This document shows positions 8,571 to 15,861 of a stretch of 64,000 nucleotides of DNA, in pieces; position 1 is the first letter of the stretch, and every line of letters starts with the position of its first letter. The position numbers and the translations under genes were made by a program. The DNA is from Halapricum desulfuricans (lineage in GTDB: Archaea; Halobacteriota; Halobacteria; Halobacteriales; Haloarculaceae), in NCBI RefSeq assembly GCF_017094465.1, contig NZ_CP064791.1:1054001-1118000 (forward strand), given 5' to 3'. A model generated the notes under the pieces. The model was given only the letters and a program-made list of their open reading frames with translations. It did no database searches and was not told where the DNA came from.

Positions 8571-9593
8571 ATGAATCGACGGACTTTCCTGCGGGTGAGC
8601 GCTGTCGGTGCCGCCGGCGGGCTGGCCGGCTGTGGCGAGTTGTTCGCCCGGCAGTCGACCGCTCGAATCCCACCGGTGCTCGATGATCGGCCTGACGGCG
8701 TCTATCGGCCGACACACATCGAGGGAATGAAAATGATCGGGACGCAGACGGTCGGTGACCGCACCGTCGGGCTGTTCTACTCGTTTCCCCATCGGTTCTG
8801 GACCGTCAGCGGGGAGACCAACTTGGCCGAAATACAGGACGCCCAGACCGTCCACCTGATGGCCTCGATATGGGACCGAGAGACGGAGACGGTCGTCCCC
8901 GTGTTGCGCCAGCCCCGGTTTGCAGTGTCCCAAGACGGCGATTCGATCGACGAGAAGCGCGCCTGGCCGATGCTCAGCCAGAATATGGGCTTTCACTTCG
9001 GCGAGAACATCGACCTCGACGGTGACGGCACCTACACCGTCGAGGTCGAGGTCCCGCCGATCGACATCGAGACGGTCGGCGCATTCGACGGACGCTTCGA
9101 GTCTGCACACACGGCGGAATTCACCTTCGAGTACGCCGAGAGCGAGCGTGAGGATATCCCATTCGAGGAGTTCCCCGACACGGCCGGCGAGCGCGCGGCC
9201 GTCGACCCAATGGAGACGGCTATGCCGCTCTCGTATGCACCTGCCATCGAGGAACTGCCCGGCTCGCCCGTGACGGTCGGTCGTGTCGGCGACGCCGAGT
9301 TCGTCGCGACCGTCGCGGACGGAGCACTGATCGTCTCACCGCGGACGCCGTACAACCGTTTCGCTATCCCCGGGTTCCCGCTGTCGGCGACCGTCGAGAG
9401 TGCCGGATTCGACGACGTCCTCGCGGGCGCGATCGGCCCGTCGCTCGGCGCTCACTACCGCGCTGGGCTCGACAACACGCCCGAAAGCGGCGACACCGTG
9501 ACGGTCACCGTCGACGGCCCGAACTCGCTGTCCCGCCACGAGGGCTACGAAACGGCGTTTCTCGAAGGCGGGTCGATTTCGACGACGCTGTAA
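8571..9593 (+). CDS. Tat lipoprotein of the P19/Tp34-like iron (metal) transport family
   Basis: A 340-residue exported protein. The start at 8571 gives a clean Tat lipoprotein signal: NRRTFLR at residues 2-8 and lipobox LAGC with Cys21. The upstream part of the frame has no signal character. The segment MGFHFGENIDLDGDGTYTV closely follows the P19/Tp34 signature (Met-x-x-His-(Y/F)-Gly-(D/E)-Asn followed by a Gly-rich turn), whose Met and His bind Cu/Fe. Earlier HIEGMKMIG and FSFPHRFW provide further Met/His residues. The C-terminal 120 residues are a second beta-rich region without clear assignment. Its position behind the Dyp-type peroxidase gene suggests joint work in metal acquisition or peroxide handling at the cell surface. 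Confidence 0.75.
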   Translation: MNRRTFLRVSAVGAAGGLAGCGELFARQSTARIPPVLDDRPDGVYRPTHIEGMKMIGTQTVGDRTVGLFYSFPHRFWTVSGETNLAEIQDAQTVHLMASIWDRETETVVPVLRQPRFAVSQDGDSIDEKRAWPMLSQNMGFHFGENIDLDGDGTYTVEVEVPPIDIETVGAFDGRFESAHTAEFTFEYAESEREDIPFEEFPDTAGERAAVDPMETAMPLSYAPAIEELPGSPVTVGRVGDAEFVATVADGALIVSPRTPYNRFAIPGFPLSATVESAGFDDVLAGAIGPSLGAHYRAGLDNTPESGDTVTVTVDGPNSLSRHEGYETAFLEGGSISTTL

Positions 9594-9656
9594 CGTCGAT
9601 TGAGACGGTCGGTTGTACCGATTTCCTGGCGGCCGTATGACCTGTGCAATCGAGTC

Positions 9657-9736
9657 ATACTGGTGGCTAGACCATTTCGAACTGATCCGGTACGCCGTCG
9701 TGCCGGATCCCTTTACGAACGTATAGCCACCAGTGT
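9657..9736. repeat. Nested inverted repeats (80-bp hairpin-forming sequence)
   Basis: The outer arms 9659-9669 (ACTGGTGGCTA) and 9724-9734 (TAGCCACCAGT) are an exact 11-bp inverted repeat, extendable by two more pairs with one wobble. Inside them GATCCGG (9684-9690) and CCGGATC (9703-9709) form a second stem. The unit lies in the 243-bp gap before the small membrane gene at 9837. It could be a cruciform-forming regulatory site, a terminator region for the P19-like gene, or a palindromic miniature element. Confidence 0.6.
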
Positions 9737-9836
9737 CAGAATGAAAACTATTTTGTATCTGGGGGGTGATACCAAACACCACGAGCCGCTGCTCGCGCGT
9801 CGGGGTGGCGCGCAGTTGTGGCTGTGGGGGCCGCCT

Positions 9837-10205
9837 ATGGCAACGCAAGAGTCGACAGCAACTAGCTGGGTGGATAGACAGGCAACCACTGGTGAGCACA
9901 GTCAAATTGTCCGCATGCTCGCGGATATCGAAAGCTACCTCTGGGGAGTCCTTGTCGTTGCTCTCCTGTCCGATGTCGTCCTTACAGGGTACGGGCTACA
10001 GCATGGATTGAGCGAGGGAAATCCAGCAATGCGTCTCGCGGTCGACGCGGCCGGTATCGTCGCGCTGCTTGGCGCGAAGCTCGCCGCCCTCGGATTCGGT
10101 GTTGCGGTCCGACGGGATCTTGACGATCGGGGCGCCGTTGTCCCGCTTGGACTAGCGATACCGTGGGTCGGTGCTGCTACGGTCAACGCTGTGTTGATAC
10201 TCTGA
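9837..10205 (+). CDS. Small multi-helix membrane protein, DUF5658-like
   Basis: A 122-residue protein with three or four hydrophobic helices. The motif LSDVVLTGYGLQHGLSEGNPAM is typical of small DUF5658-type membrane proteins (Asp in helix 1, then a GLxEGNP turn). The start at 9837 (MATQEST) is preferred. The frame remains open to 9600 and an ATG at 9741 exists, but that extension is not protein-like. A weak TATA-like AACTATTTT lies near 9747-9755. The function is unknown. Confidence 0.65.
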   Translation: MATQESTATSWVDRQATTGEHSQIVRMLADIESYLWGVLVVALLSDVVLTGYGLQHGLSEGNPAMRLAVDAAGIVALLGAKLAALGFGVAVRRDLDDRGAVVPLGLAIPWVGAATVNAVLIL

Positions 10206-10367
10206 TATCGAAACACTCAGTTCGCGCCGATTTGCCGGACGGACTGTCGTACCGATTTGTCGCGCTAGTTGCAGTCGGCCAGTTAATTCCGAGCAGACTT
10301 ACACGGCTGTATGACGTGCCACGATCAAGTCGAGAACCTGAAAAAGCGCGGCCCCGTGTCCCGACGT

Positions 10368-11177
10368 ATGGAAGCGACCAAGCGCGGTGACGTCGCGATC
10401 GGGTACGATCGCGTCGGTCCCGAGGACGCCGAGACGATCGTGTTTCTGGAGCGGCTGGGGTACAGCCGCTGGATGTACAACTGGCAGCGACGGGACTTCG
10501 AGGAGCGGTACGAACTGCTCGTGCCCGACAACCGCGGCACCGGCGCGTCGAGCGAACCGGAGGGGCCGTACACGATCGCTGAGATGGCTGCCGACCTCGA
10601 GGCCGTGCTGGCCGATGCCGGAGCCGATACGGCCCACCTCGTCGGCGCGGAGATGGGTGGAATGATCGCCCTGCAGTACGCCCTGGAGTACGACCGGGCG
10701 GTCTCGCTGACGCTGATGGCGACCCATCCCGGCGGCCCGGACGCGAAGTCGACGCCCGAGTCCGTCCGCGAGCGGCTGTTCGATCCCCGTCCAGATATCG
10801 ATGAGGAAGCCCGGATCCGAAAGCGACTTGAGCCGATGCTCAGCGACTCCTATCGCGACCGGTATGCCGAGATCGTCGATCAGATCGTCGAGTGGCGGGT
10901 GCAGAGTGACGCCTCCGAACGCGCTCGCGACTGGCAGGCCGCGGCCATCGAGGACTTCGACGTGAGCGACCGACTCGAAGATATCGCGCTCCCGACGCTC
11001 GTGATGTCCCCGACGGGCGACGAGGTCGTGCCACCCGAGAACGGCGAACTGCTGGCCGAGCGGCTCCCGAACGCGGAACTGCTGACCTTCCGGAACGCCC
11101 CGCATCTCTTTTTCATCGAGGAGGCGATCCAGGTGAACGAACACCTCGCGATGTTCCTTGCGGACGTCGAAACGTGA
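10368..11177 (+). CDS. Alpha/beta-hydrolase fold protein lacking the nucleophile serine
   Basis: A 269-residue alpha/beta-hydrolase fold. The cap and core elements are clear: LLVPDNRGTGASSEPEGPYT, a nucleophile-elbow region LVGAEMGGMIALQYAL, a late acid strand MSPTGDEVVP and a His loop FRNAPHLFF. In the elbow the family consensus GxSxG is GAEMG, so position 95 is Glu instead of the catalytic Ser. The usual HG oxyanion-hole motif after strand 3 reads LERLGYSRWMYNW and has no HG. The acid and His positions remain. The protein is therefore either non-catalytic or uses another chemistry. The start at ATG 10368 (MEATKRGDVAIGYD) is typical of such proteins, and the in-frame codons before it are not convincing. 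Confidence 0.85.
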   Translation: MEATKRGDVAIGYDRVGPEDAETIVFLERLGYSRWMYNWQRRDFEERYELLVPDNRGTGASSEPEGPYTIAEMAADLEAVLADAGADTAHLVGAEMGGMIALQYALEYDRAVSLTLMATHPGGPDAKSTPESVRERLFDPRPDIDEEARIRKRLEPMLSDSYRDRYAEIVDQIVEWRVQSDASERARDWQAAAIEDFDVSDRLEDIALPTLVMSPTGDEVVPPENGELLAERLPNAELLTFRNAPHLFFIEEAIQVNEHLAMFLADVET

Positions 11178-11265
11178 GTGCAGGAGGGGAACACCCGTCC
11201 CGCCGGACCCGGAACGCGTTGACGAGACACGAAGCTAAAAAGCGCTGGCGACCGGACCGTCACCA

Positions 11266-11871
11266 ATGGCTGTCCAGGGAGCACTCCGCGAGTGGGTCCG
11301 CTCACACACGCTCGGCGTCGCGGTCGCGATCACGGCGATCGGCTACGCGCTCGTGTTGAACGCCTTCGAGGGGATCGTCCCGCTGTTCCCGTCAATCGGT
11401 GAATCGACTGTCCGACTGCTCAGCAGTGTCATCGTCGTGATCAACGCCGCGACGCTGACCGCGCTGCTTTCGGGCGTCTACTACATTCGGCAGCGAGGGA
11501 TCGACCGCCACCGGGTCGCGATGGTGACGGCCGTCGCGCTGGAGCTGGGGTTTCTGGTGTTGTACCTCTGGAAAGTCGGCGGGGGCGGTGAACTGTACAT
11601 CCAGGCGAGCGGACTGTTCCGGCTGGCATACCTCCTGGTCCTCGCGATCCATCTGGTCTGCTCGGCGCTGTCAGTCCCGCTGGTCATCTACGCTGTCCTG
11701 CTGGGGTTGACGCGTTCGCCGGCAGAACTGGAGCAGACGGCACACGCACGCGTCGGCCGGATCGCGGTCGCCGTCTGGTCGGTTAGCCTCGCGCTCGGGA
11801 TCGTCACCAGCGCCATGCTCCGAATCGCCGGCTCGGAACTGGAGACCGTCGGCGCGATTGTGCTGGTGTGA
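11266..11871 (+). CDS. DUF420 family membrane protein
   Basis: A 201-residue integral membrane protein with five or six helices. The C-terminal half, with AIHLVCSALSVPLVIYAVLL followed by ELEQTAHARVGRIAVAVW and a terminal helix, matches DUF420 (YozB-like) proteins, which keep several membrane-embedded His residues (here in AIH and TAHARV). DUF420 genes often sit near cytochrome oxidase or SCO genes in other genomes, but no such gene is next to this one. A TATA-like AGCTAAAAAG lies about 33 nt before the start. The gene converges on the GGGP-synthase-like gene, with six bases between the stops. Confidence 0.8.
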   Translation: MAVQGALREWVRSHTLGVAVAITAIGYALVLNAFEGIVPLFPSIGESTVRLLSSVIVVINAATLTALLSGVYYIRQRGIDRHRVAMVTAVALELGFLVLYLWKVGGGGELYIQASGLFRLAYLLVLAIHLVCSALSVPLVIYAVLLGLTRSPAELEQTAHARVGRIAVAVWSVSLALGIVTSAMLRIAGSELETVGAIVLV

Positions 11872-11877
11872 CCGGAT

Positions 11878-13152
11878 CTATTCGAGATCGAGACTCAGGT
11901 GTTTGACCGGCGGGCCGTCGGCTTCTAGATCGTATCGCGGGGCCGCGAGTGCAACGAGCAGGTCCGTCAGGAACGACTCCTCGTCGAGGACGGCCGTCAC
12001 GTCCGAGCGACCGGGAAGTTCCGTCGACTGGAACAGCTCCCGAATCTCCGGGATCGAGGCGACACCTTTCTCGTCGAGTTCGGCGACCGTGTCCTGGACC
12101 GCGAGCCAGGTTTGAATCGTCGTGACGAGGTACTCCCGGGCGCGCCCCTCCGGGTTCGGCACGTCTACGATCGTCGAGAGGTACTTCGTCGCGCTACTCT
12201 CGGCAATATCGACCTCGCCGTCGAGCCAGTCGAGCACCTCGTCGCGAGTCACGTCGGTGTCCAACTCCTCGACCGCGCGTTCGCAGATGTCGGCCTCCTC
12301 GGCGGCGACCTCGTGGAAGACGTTCCCGACGACGACGGCGTCCGCCCCGGCGTCGAGGACGGCATGCGCGTTCTCGCGGTTGTCCAGTCCGCCGCCGTAC
12401 CACAGTCGCGACCAGCGCCGCCCCTCGTCGACGGCTTCCAGAATCGACTCGGCTTCCTCGCCGCCGAACGTTCCGGAGTATTCGAGATAGATGAGTTCAC
12501 TACCGAGGTGGCGCTCGGCCGCCATCGCGCGCTGTTTGGCCGTCCCCGGATCGAGCAGATCATTTTCGGTGACGTTGCTCTCGCGGGCGGCCGCACTGTC
12601 GGGGTTCATGATGATGTACGCCTCGAAGACCGTCTCCTGCAAGAGCCACGACGTCGCAAACGCCGCGAGCCGATCCTCGATGGCCGCCCCCGGCGATATC
12701 GGGAGCTTCTTGGCAATCATCTCCGGGGCGAGTTCCGACTCGATGTATTCGACACCCGACCCGAGTGTACCGATCAACGCTTCGACGTCGCCGTTGAGGA
12801 CCTCCGGGATGGCCAGAAACTCCGCCCGAGAGTGCGTGTCGGTCGTCACCTGCTTTGGGCCGCTTGGCTCCTGGAACGCCGGGACCGGCCGGTCGGCGAC
12901 GAGTTCGAGCGTCTCCTCGGTGTTCTGATCGGTCACGTCTCGGGAGCCGCCGACCTCCAGGGCGCTCGTGTGCTGGAGATACAGTGGGTACAGCAGCGGC
13001 AGTTCCTTTTCGTCCTCGGGATCGATCTTGGTGATATGTGTCCAGTCGGCCGGGACCGGATTCGTGTCCAGATCCAGCAGCGATCGACCGGCGATGCCTC
13101 CGATCGTCGAGTACCGCTCGACCGTGCGTGCGATGTCTTCGATCCGTACCAT
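11878..13152 (-). CDS. PcrB/GGGP synthase-like TIM-barrel protein with C-terminal extension
   Basis: The first 300 or so residues are a TIM barrel of the geranylgeranylglyceryl phosphate synthase/PcrB family, which joins glycerol-1-phosphate to a prenyl diphosphate in archaeal lipid synthesis. Family landmarks are DWTHITKIDPE, a Gly-rich EVGGS, MNPDS, LIYLEYSGTFGG, RLWYGGGLDN and the phosphate loop ADAVVVGNVFHE. About 120 further residues (from DVTRDEVLDW) form a helical extension not seen in ordinary 230-250-residue GGGP synthases. The segment between strands 2 and 5 is also longer than usual. It may be a second GGGP-synthase type or a paralogue with another acceptor. The gene lies 64 bp downstream of the Asp-rich gene on the same strand, which suggests they work together. 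Confidence 0.75.
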   Translation of the reverse strand: MVRIEDIARTVERYSTIGGIAGRSLLDLDTNPVPADWTHITKIDPEDEKELPLLYPLYLQHTSALEVGGSRDVTDQNTEETLELVADRPVPAFQEPSGPKQVTTDTHSRAEFLAIPEVLNGDVEALIGTLGSGVEYIESELAPEMIAKKLPISPGAAIEDRLAAFATSWLLQETVFEAYIIMNPDSAAARESNVTENDLLDPGTAKQRAMAAERHLGSELIYLEYSGTFGGEEAESILEAVDEGRRWSRLWYGGGLDNRENAHAVLDAGADAVVVGNVFHEVAAEEADICERAVEELDTDVTRDEVLDWLDGEVDIAESSATKYLSTIVDVPNPEGRAREYLVTTIQTWLAVQDTVAELDEKGVASIPEIRELFQSTELPGRSDVTAVLDEESFLTDLLVALAAPRYDLEADGPPVKHLSLDLE

Positions 13153-13216
13153 TACCCGTTCCGTGGGCGCGTCAGTATAAAAGCCTGGCAGAAATCGTTC
13201 GAAACCGATCGGGCTG

Positions 13217-14425
13217 TCACAGCTGCCCAGTACCAGGCAGCACGTGTGGATTCCCGGAGTGGTAGATGTACTCCGTGGCGATACCCGTCAGCGGTGACTC
13301 GGTTTCGGCCGCGTGGGATCGGGCAATATCGAGATATCGCTCGGTGATCTCCTGAACGCGTCGGGCGGCCTCGCGGTCGCTGTCGGCCAGCAGGTATTCG
13401 GCCGTAACCGGTGTTAGCTGCCCGTCTTCCACGTCCGCGCCGTAGTCGTCGACGTCGTCGAGCCAGATCTGTGCGGCGATGATCGCCAGCACGATCGAGC
13501 GTTTGAACGCCGTCTCGACCGGCAGGCCCGCCGCGCGGTACATCTCGATCATCGCGTCGTAGATCACGCCGACCCTGGCGTACTGCGTCCAGAGATACGG
13601 CAAATCGTGCTGTTCGTCGCCGAACACGTCCGTCTCGGCGTCGAACGGCGCGTCCCGATACTCGGACTCGATCTCCGTGACGGCGCCAGCCGCACCGTCG
13701 CGGGCGCGTTCGTACAGGTCCCGGAAGTGCGGATCCCGATCCTGATGGGCTTCCGAGAGGTCGACGGCCCACTCGTAGACGTCCGTCAGTTCGTCCGGCA
13801 ACTCTTCGAGGTGGTCTTCGAGGTCGGCCTGGAGCGTCTCCTGGGCGATCCGTGCGACGCGAGCGCGCTCGTCCTCGTCGACGCTGATCGACACCTCGAA
13901 ATCCTCGTATTCGCCGTCGTTGACGGCGTCGCGCATGTCGCCGTCGAGCAGTGCCTCGATGACGATCCGCGTCAGGTACTCCGCCCGGTCGACCATCGCC
14001 TCTGGGCTGGCGGGAGCCTCGCCCACGTCGGATGGATCAGCGGGTGTGCGATAGCTGTCGTCGCCGACGGCGTTTGCGACCCGGCTGGCCCAGGTGCTCC
14101 CAGCGACCGGATCGGTCCCGTCGGCGCGACGCTGAGCACGCCGGTAGAGGTACCCGAGCGTCAACTCGGCTGGCAACAGTAATTTGGTGTCGTATTCGAA
14201 CGTGACGGACTCGACGTCGAACTCCCTGGCGAGTTCGGACTCGACGAGCGTGAACACGTCCTCGACCATCGCCTCGGTCCGGTCGTCGACCGTCGATTTC
14301 AGCCGTAGACTGCCCAGATCGAACGCGCCGGTGTGCCCGTAGTAGCCGAAGACGGCCCGCACGGCCGTCGGCAGCGCCGATCGACCGGCGAGCCAGCCGG
14401 CGGTGGCACGGAGTGGTCCTGTCAT
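13217..14425 (-). CDS. Alpha-helical protein with DDVDD motif, possibly isoprenoid-synthase-like
   Basis: A 402-residue mostly helical acidic protein. Near residue 330 it has QIWLDDVDDYGADVEDGQLTP, which resembles the second Asp-rich metal-binding motif of class I (all-alpha) isoprenoid synthases (Q-x-x-DD-x-x-D-x-x-x-D-x-x-x-G). Before it is a helix KRSIVLAIIAAQ. A first Asp-rich motif is not obvious. The family is not certain, and the whole-protein similarity could be a coincidence of an acidic proteome. Position is supportive: it lies 64 bp upstream of the PcrB/GGGP-synthase-like gene, which would use a prenyl diphosphate. The gene diverges from the DUF2238-like membrane protein gene. Confidence 0.6.
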   Translation of the reverse strand: MTGPLRATAGWLAGRSALPTAVRAVFGYYGHTGAFDLGSLRLKSTVDDRTEAMVEDVFTLVESELAREFDVESVTFEYDTKLLLPAELTLGYLYRRAQRRADGTDPVAGSTWASRVANAVGDDSYRTPADPSDVGEAPASPEAMVDRAEYLTRIVIEALLDGDMRDAVNDGEYEDFEVSISVDEDERARVARIAQETLQADLEDHLEELPDELTDVYEWAVDLSEAHQDRDPHFRDLYERARDGAAGAVTEIESEYRDAPFDAETDVFGDEQHDLPYLWTQYARVGVIYDAMIEMYRAAGLPVETAFKRSIVLAIIAAQIWLDDVDDYGADVEDGQLTPVTAEYLLADSDREAARRVQEITERYLDIARSHAAETESPLTGIATEYIYHSGNPHVLPGTGQL

Positions 14426-14510
14426 AGATGGCCCTCAGCGAGCGTATGTGTTCCCGACACTCCTCCCGGACGGATAAAGACGCTTGTCCTTTCGTCCGGT
14501 ATATTCTGTT

Positions 14511-15836
14511 ATGGACCAGTTGAGCGCGCTGCTCGCAAGCAGGAAGCGCGACGTACTCACCGGCTGGACCGCCGTCGCTGTGCTCGCTCTGACGACTGTC
14601 GAGACTGTTCTTGACGGGGCGTTCGACTGGGCGTTCGTCGCGCTTGTCGTTGCGGTGGTGATTTTGACACCTGCCGTCGTTTTCCGCGATCGACGGGCGA
14701 TGCCGCCCTGGGAGCTTGTCGTACTCGCGCTCGCGCCGCTTCTCTGGCAAGCGGTGCTTGGCCAGACGTTCCGGACGGAGATCCCGACGTACCTGGCTGT
14801 GGCTGCGCTCGCGCTGCTTGCCAGTACCGAATTGCATCAGTTTACGTCGGTCCGGATGAACCGGCCGTTCGCGATTGTGCTGGTCGTATTGATAACGCTC
14901 GCAGTCGCCGGCGTCTGGAACGTCCTCCAGTGGACTGCGGACGTGTTCTTCGGGACGACGTTCGTGCTCGACGGGCGTAGCCAGGACGCGATCAACGCCG
15001 ATGTACTGGTGGAGTTCGTCTCGGCTAGCTGTGCCGGGATCGGCGCAGGCGTGCTCTTTGACCGGTTCGTTCGATCGCGAGACGCCGAGTCGAACAATCG
15101 GAGCTACGTGCCACCGGAACCGAACAGTGATCGGACGGATGGAGACGATCTCGAGTCCGGCACAGACGACGCCTCCGACGCGCGGCGGTTGCGCGATCGG
15201 CTGTCGATCAGCCCCCGCCGACAGCACCAGGCCAGCCGCGGTATGCAACTGGTACTCGCAGGGATCCTGCTGTGGGGTTTGTACGCACGAGATCTGGAGG
15301 TAGTCGCCAACGCAGCAGTGATGCTCGCGATCACGTCTGTCCCGGCGATCCTGCGACGCGAATACGGCCTCTCGATGGACGCCGGGCTGGTCCTCTGGCT
15401 CACCGCTGCAGTGTTTCTACACGCGCTGGGTTCGGCCGGACTCTACTCTCAGATTCCGCTGTTCGATCGGGTCACACACGCGCTTTCGGCGACAGTCGTC
15501 GCCGCAGGCGGCTACGCCGTCTTCCGGGCGGTCCACGTTCACGTCGAACGGATCTATATCCCGCCCAAACTGATGAGTGCGTTCATCCTCCTGTTCGTGT
15601 TCGCTGCCGGCGTCGCCTGGGAGATTCTCGAGTTCGCACTCGATCAAAGTGCCGCTGCACTGGGAATACAGGCCGTGCTCATCCAGTACGGCATCGACGA
15701 CACGATCGGGGACCTTATTTTCAACGCGCTCGGTGCACTCGTCGTCACAATCTGGGGGGCGGTGTATCTGACCGACCTTTCGGAGTCGATCGCAGACCTG
15801 GTCGTGGCGCAGTTCGTAGAGAACGACCACTCGTGA
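14511..15836 (+). CDS. Polytopic membrane protein with DUF2238-like C-terminal domain, internally duplicated
   Basis: A 441-residue protein with about ten hydrophobic helices split by a hydrophilic loop (about residues 195-250). The C-terminal half (AGVAWEILEFALDQ, then DDTIGDLIFNALGALV) fits the DUF2238/YjdF-type membrane family. The N-terminal half has a weaker copy of the same pattern (AGVWNVLQWTADVF, then DAINADVLVEFVSAS), which suggests an internal duplication with conserved Trp and Asp positions. The function is unknown. The ATG at 14511 follows a TATA-like GGATAAAGA at 14471-14479. The potassium-channel gene begins 25 bp after the stop and may be cotranscribed. Confidence 0.75.
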   Translation: MDQLSALLASRKRDVLTGWTAVAVLALTTVETVLDGAFDWAFVALVVAVVILTPAVVFRDRRAMPPWELVVLALAPLLWQAVLGQTFRTEIPTYLAVAALALLASTELHQFTSVRMNRPFAIVLVVLITLAVAGVWNVLQWTADVFFGTTFVLDGRSQDAINADVLVEFVSASCAGIGAGVLFDRFVRSRDAESNNRSYVPPEPNSDRTDGDDLESGTDDASDARRLRDRLSISPRRQHQASRGMQLVLAGILLWGLYARDLEVVANAAVMLAITSVPAILRREYGLSMDAGLVLWLTAAVFLHALGSAGLYSQIPLFDRVTHALSATVVAAGGYAVFRAVHVHVERIYIPPKLMSAFILLFVFAAGVAWEILEFALDQSAAALGIQAVLIQYGIDDTIGDLIFNALGALVVTIWGAVYLTDLSESIADLVVAQFVENDHS

Positions 15837-15861
15837 TGATGCGTTTCTTGACATAACTGGT

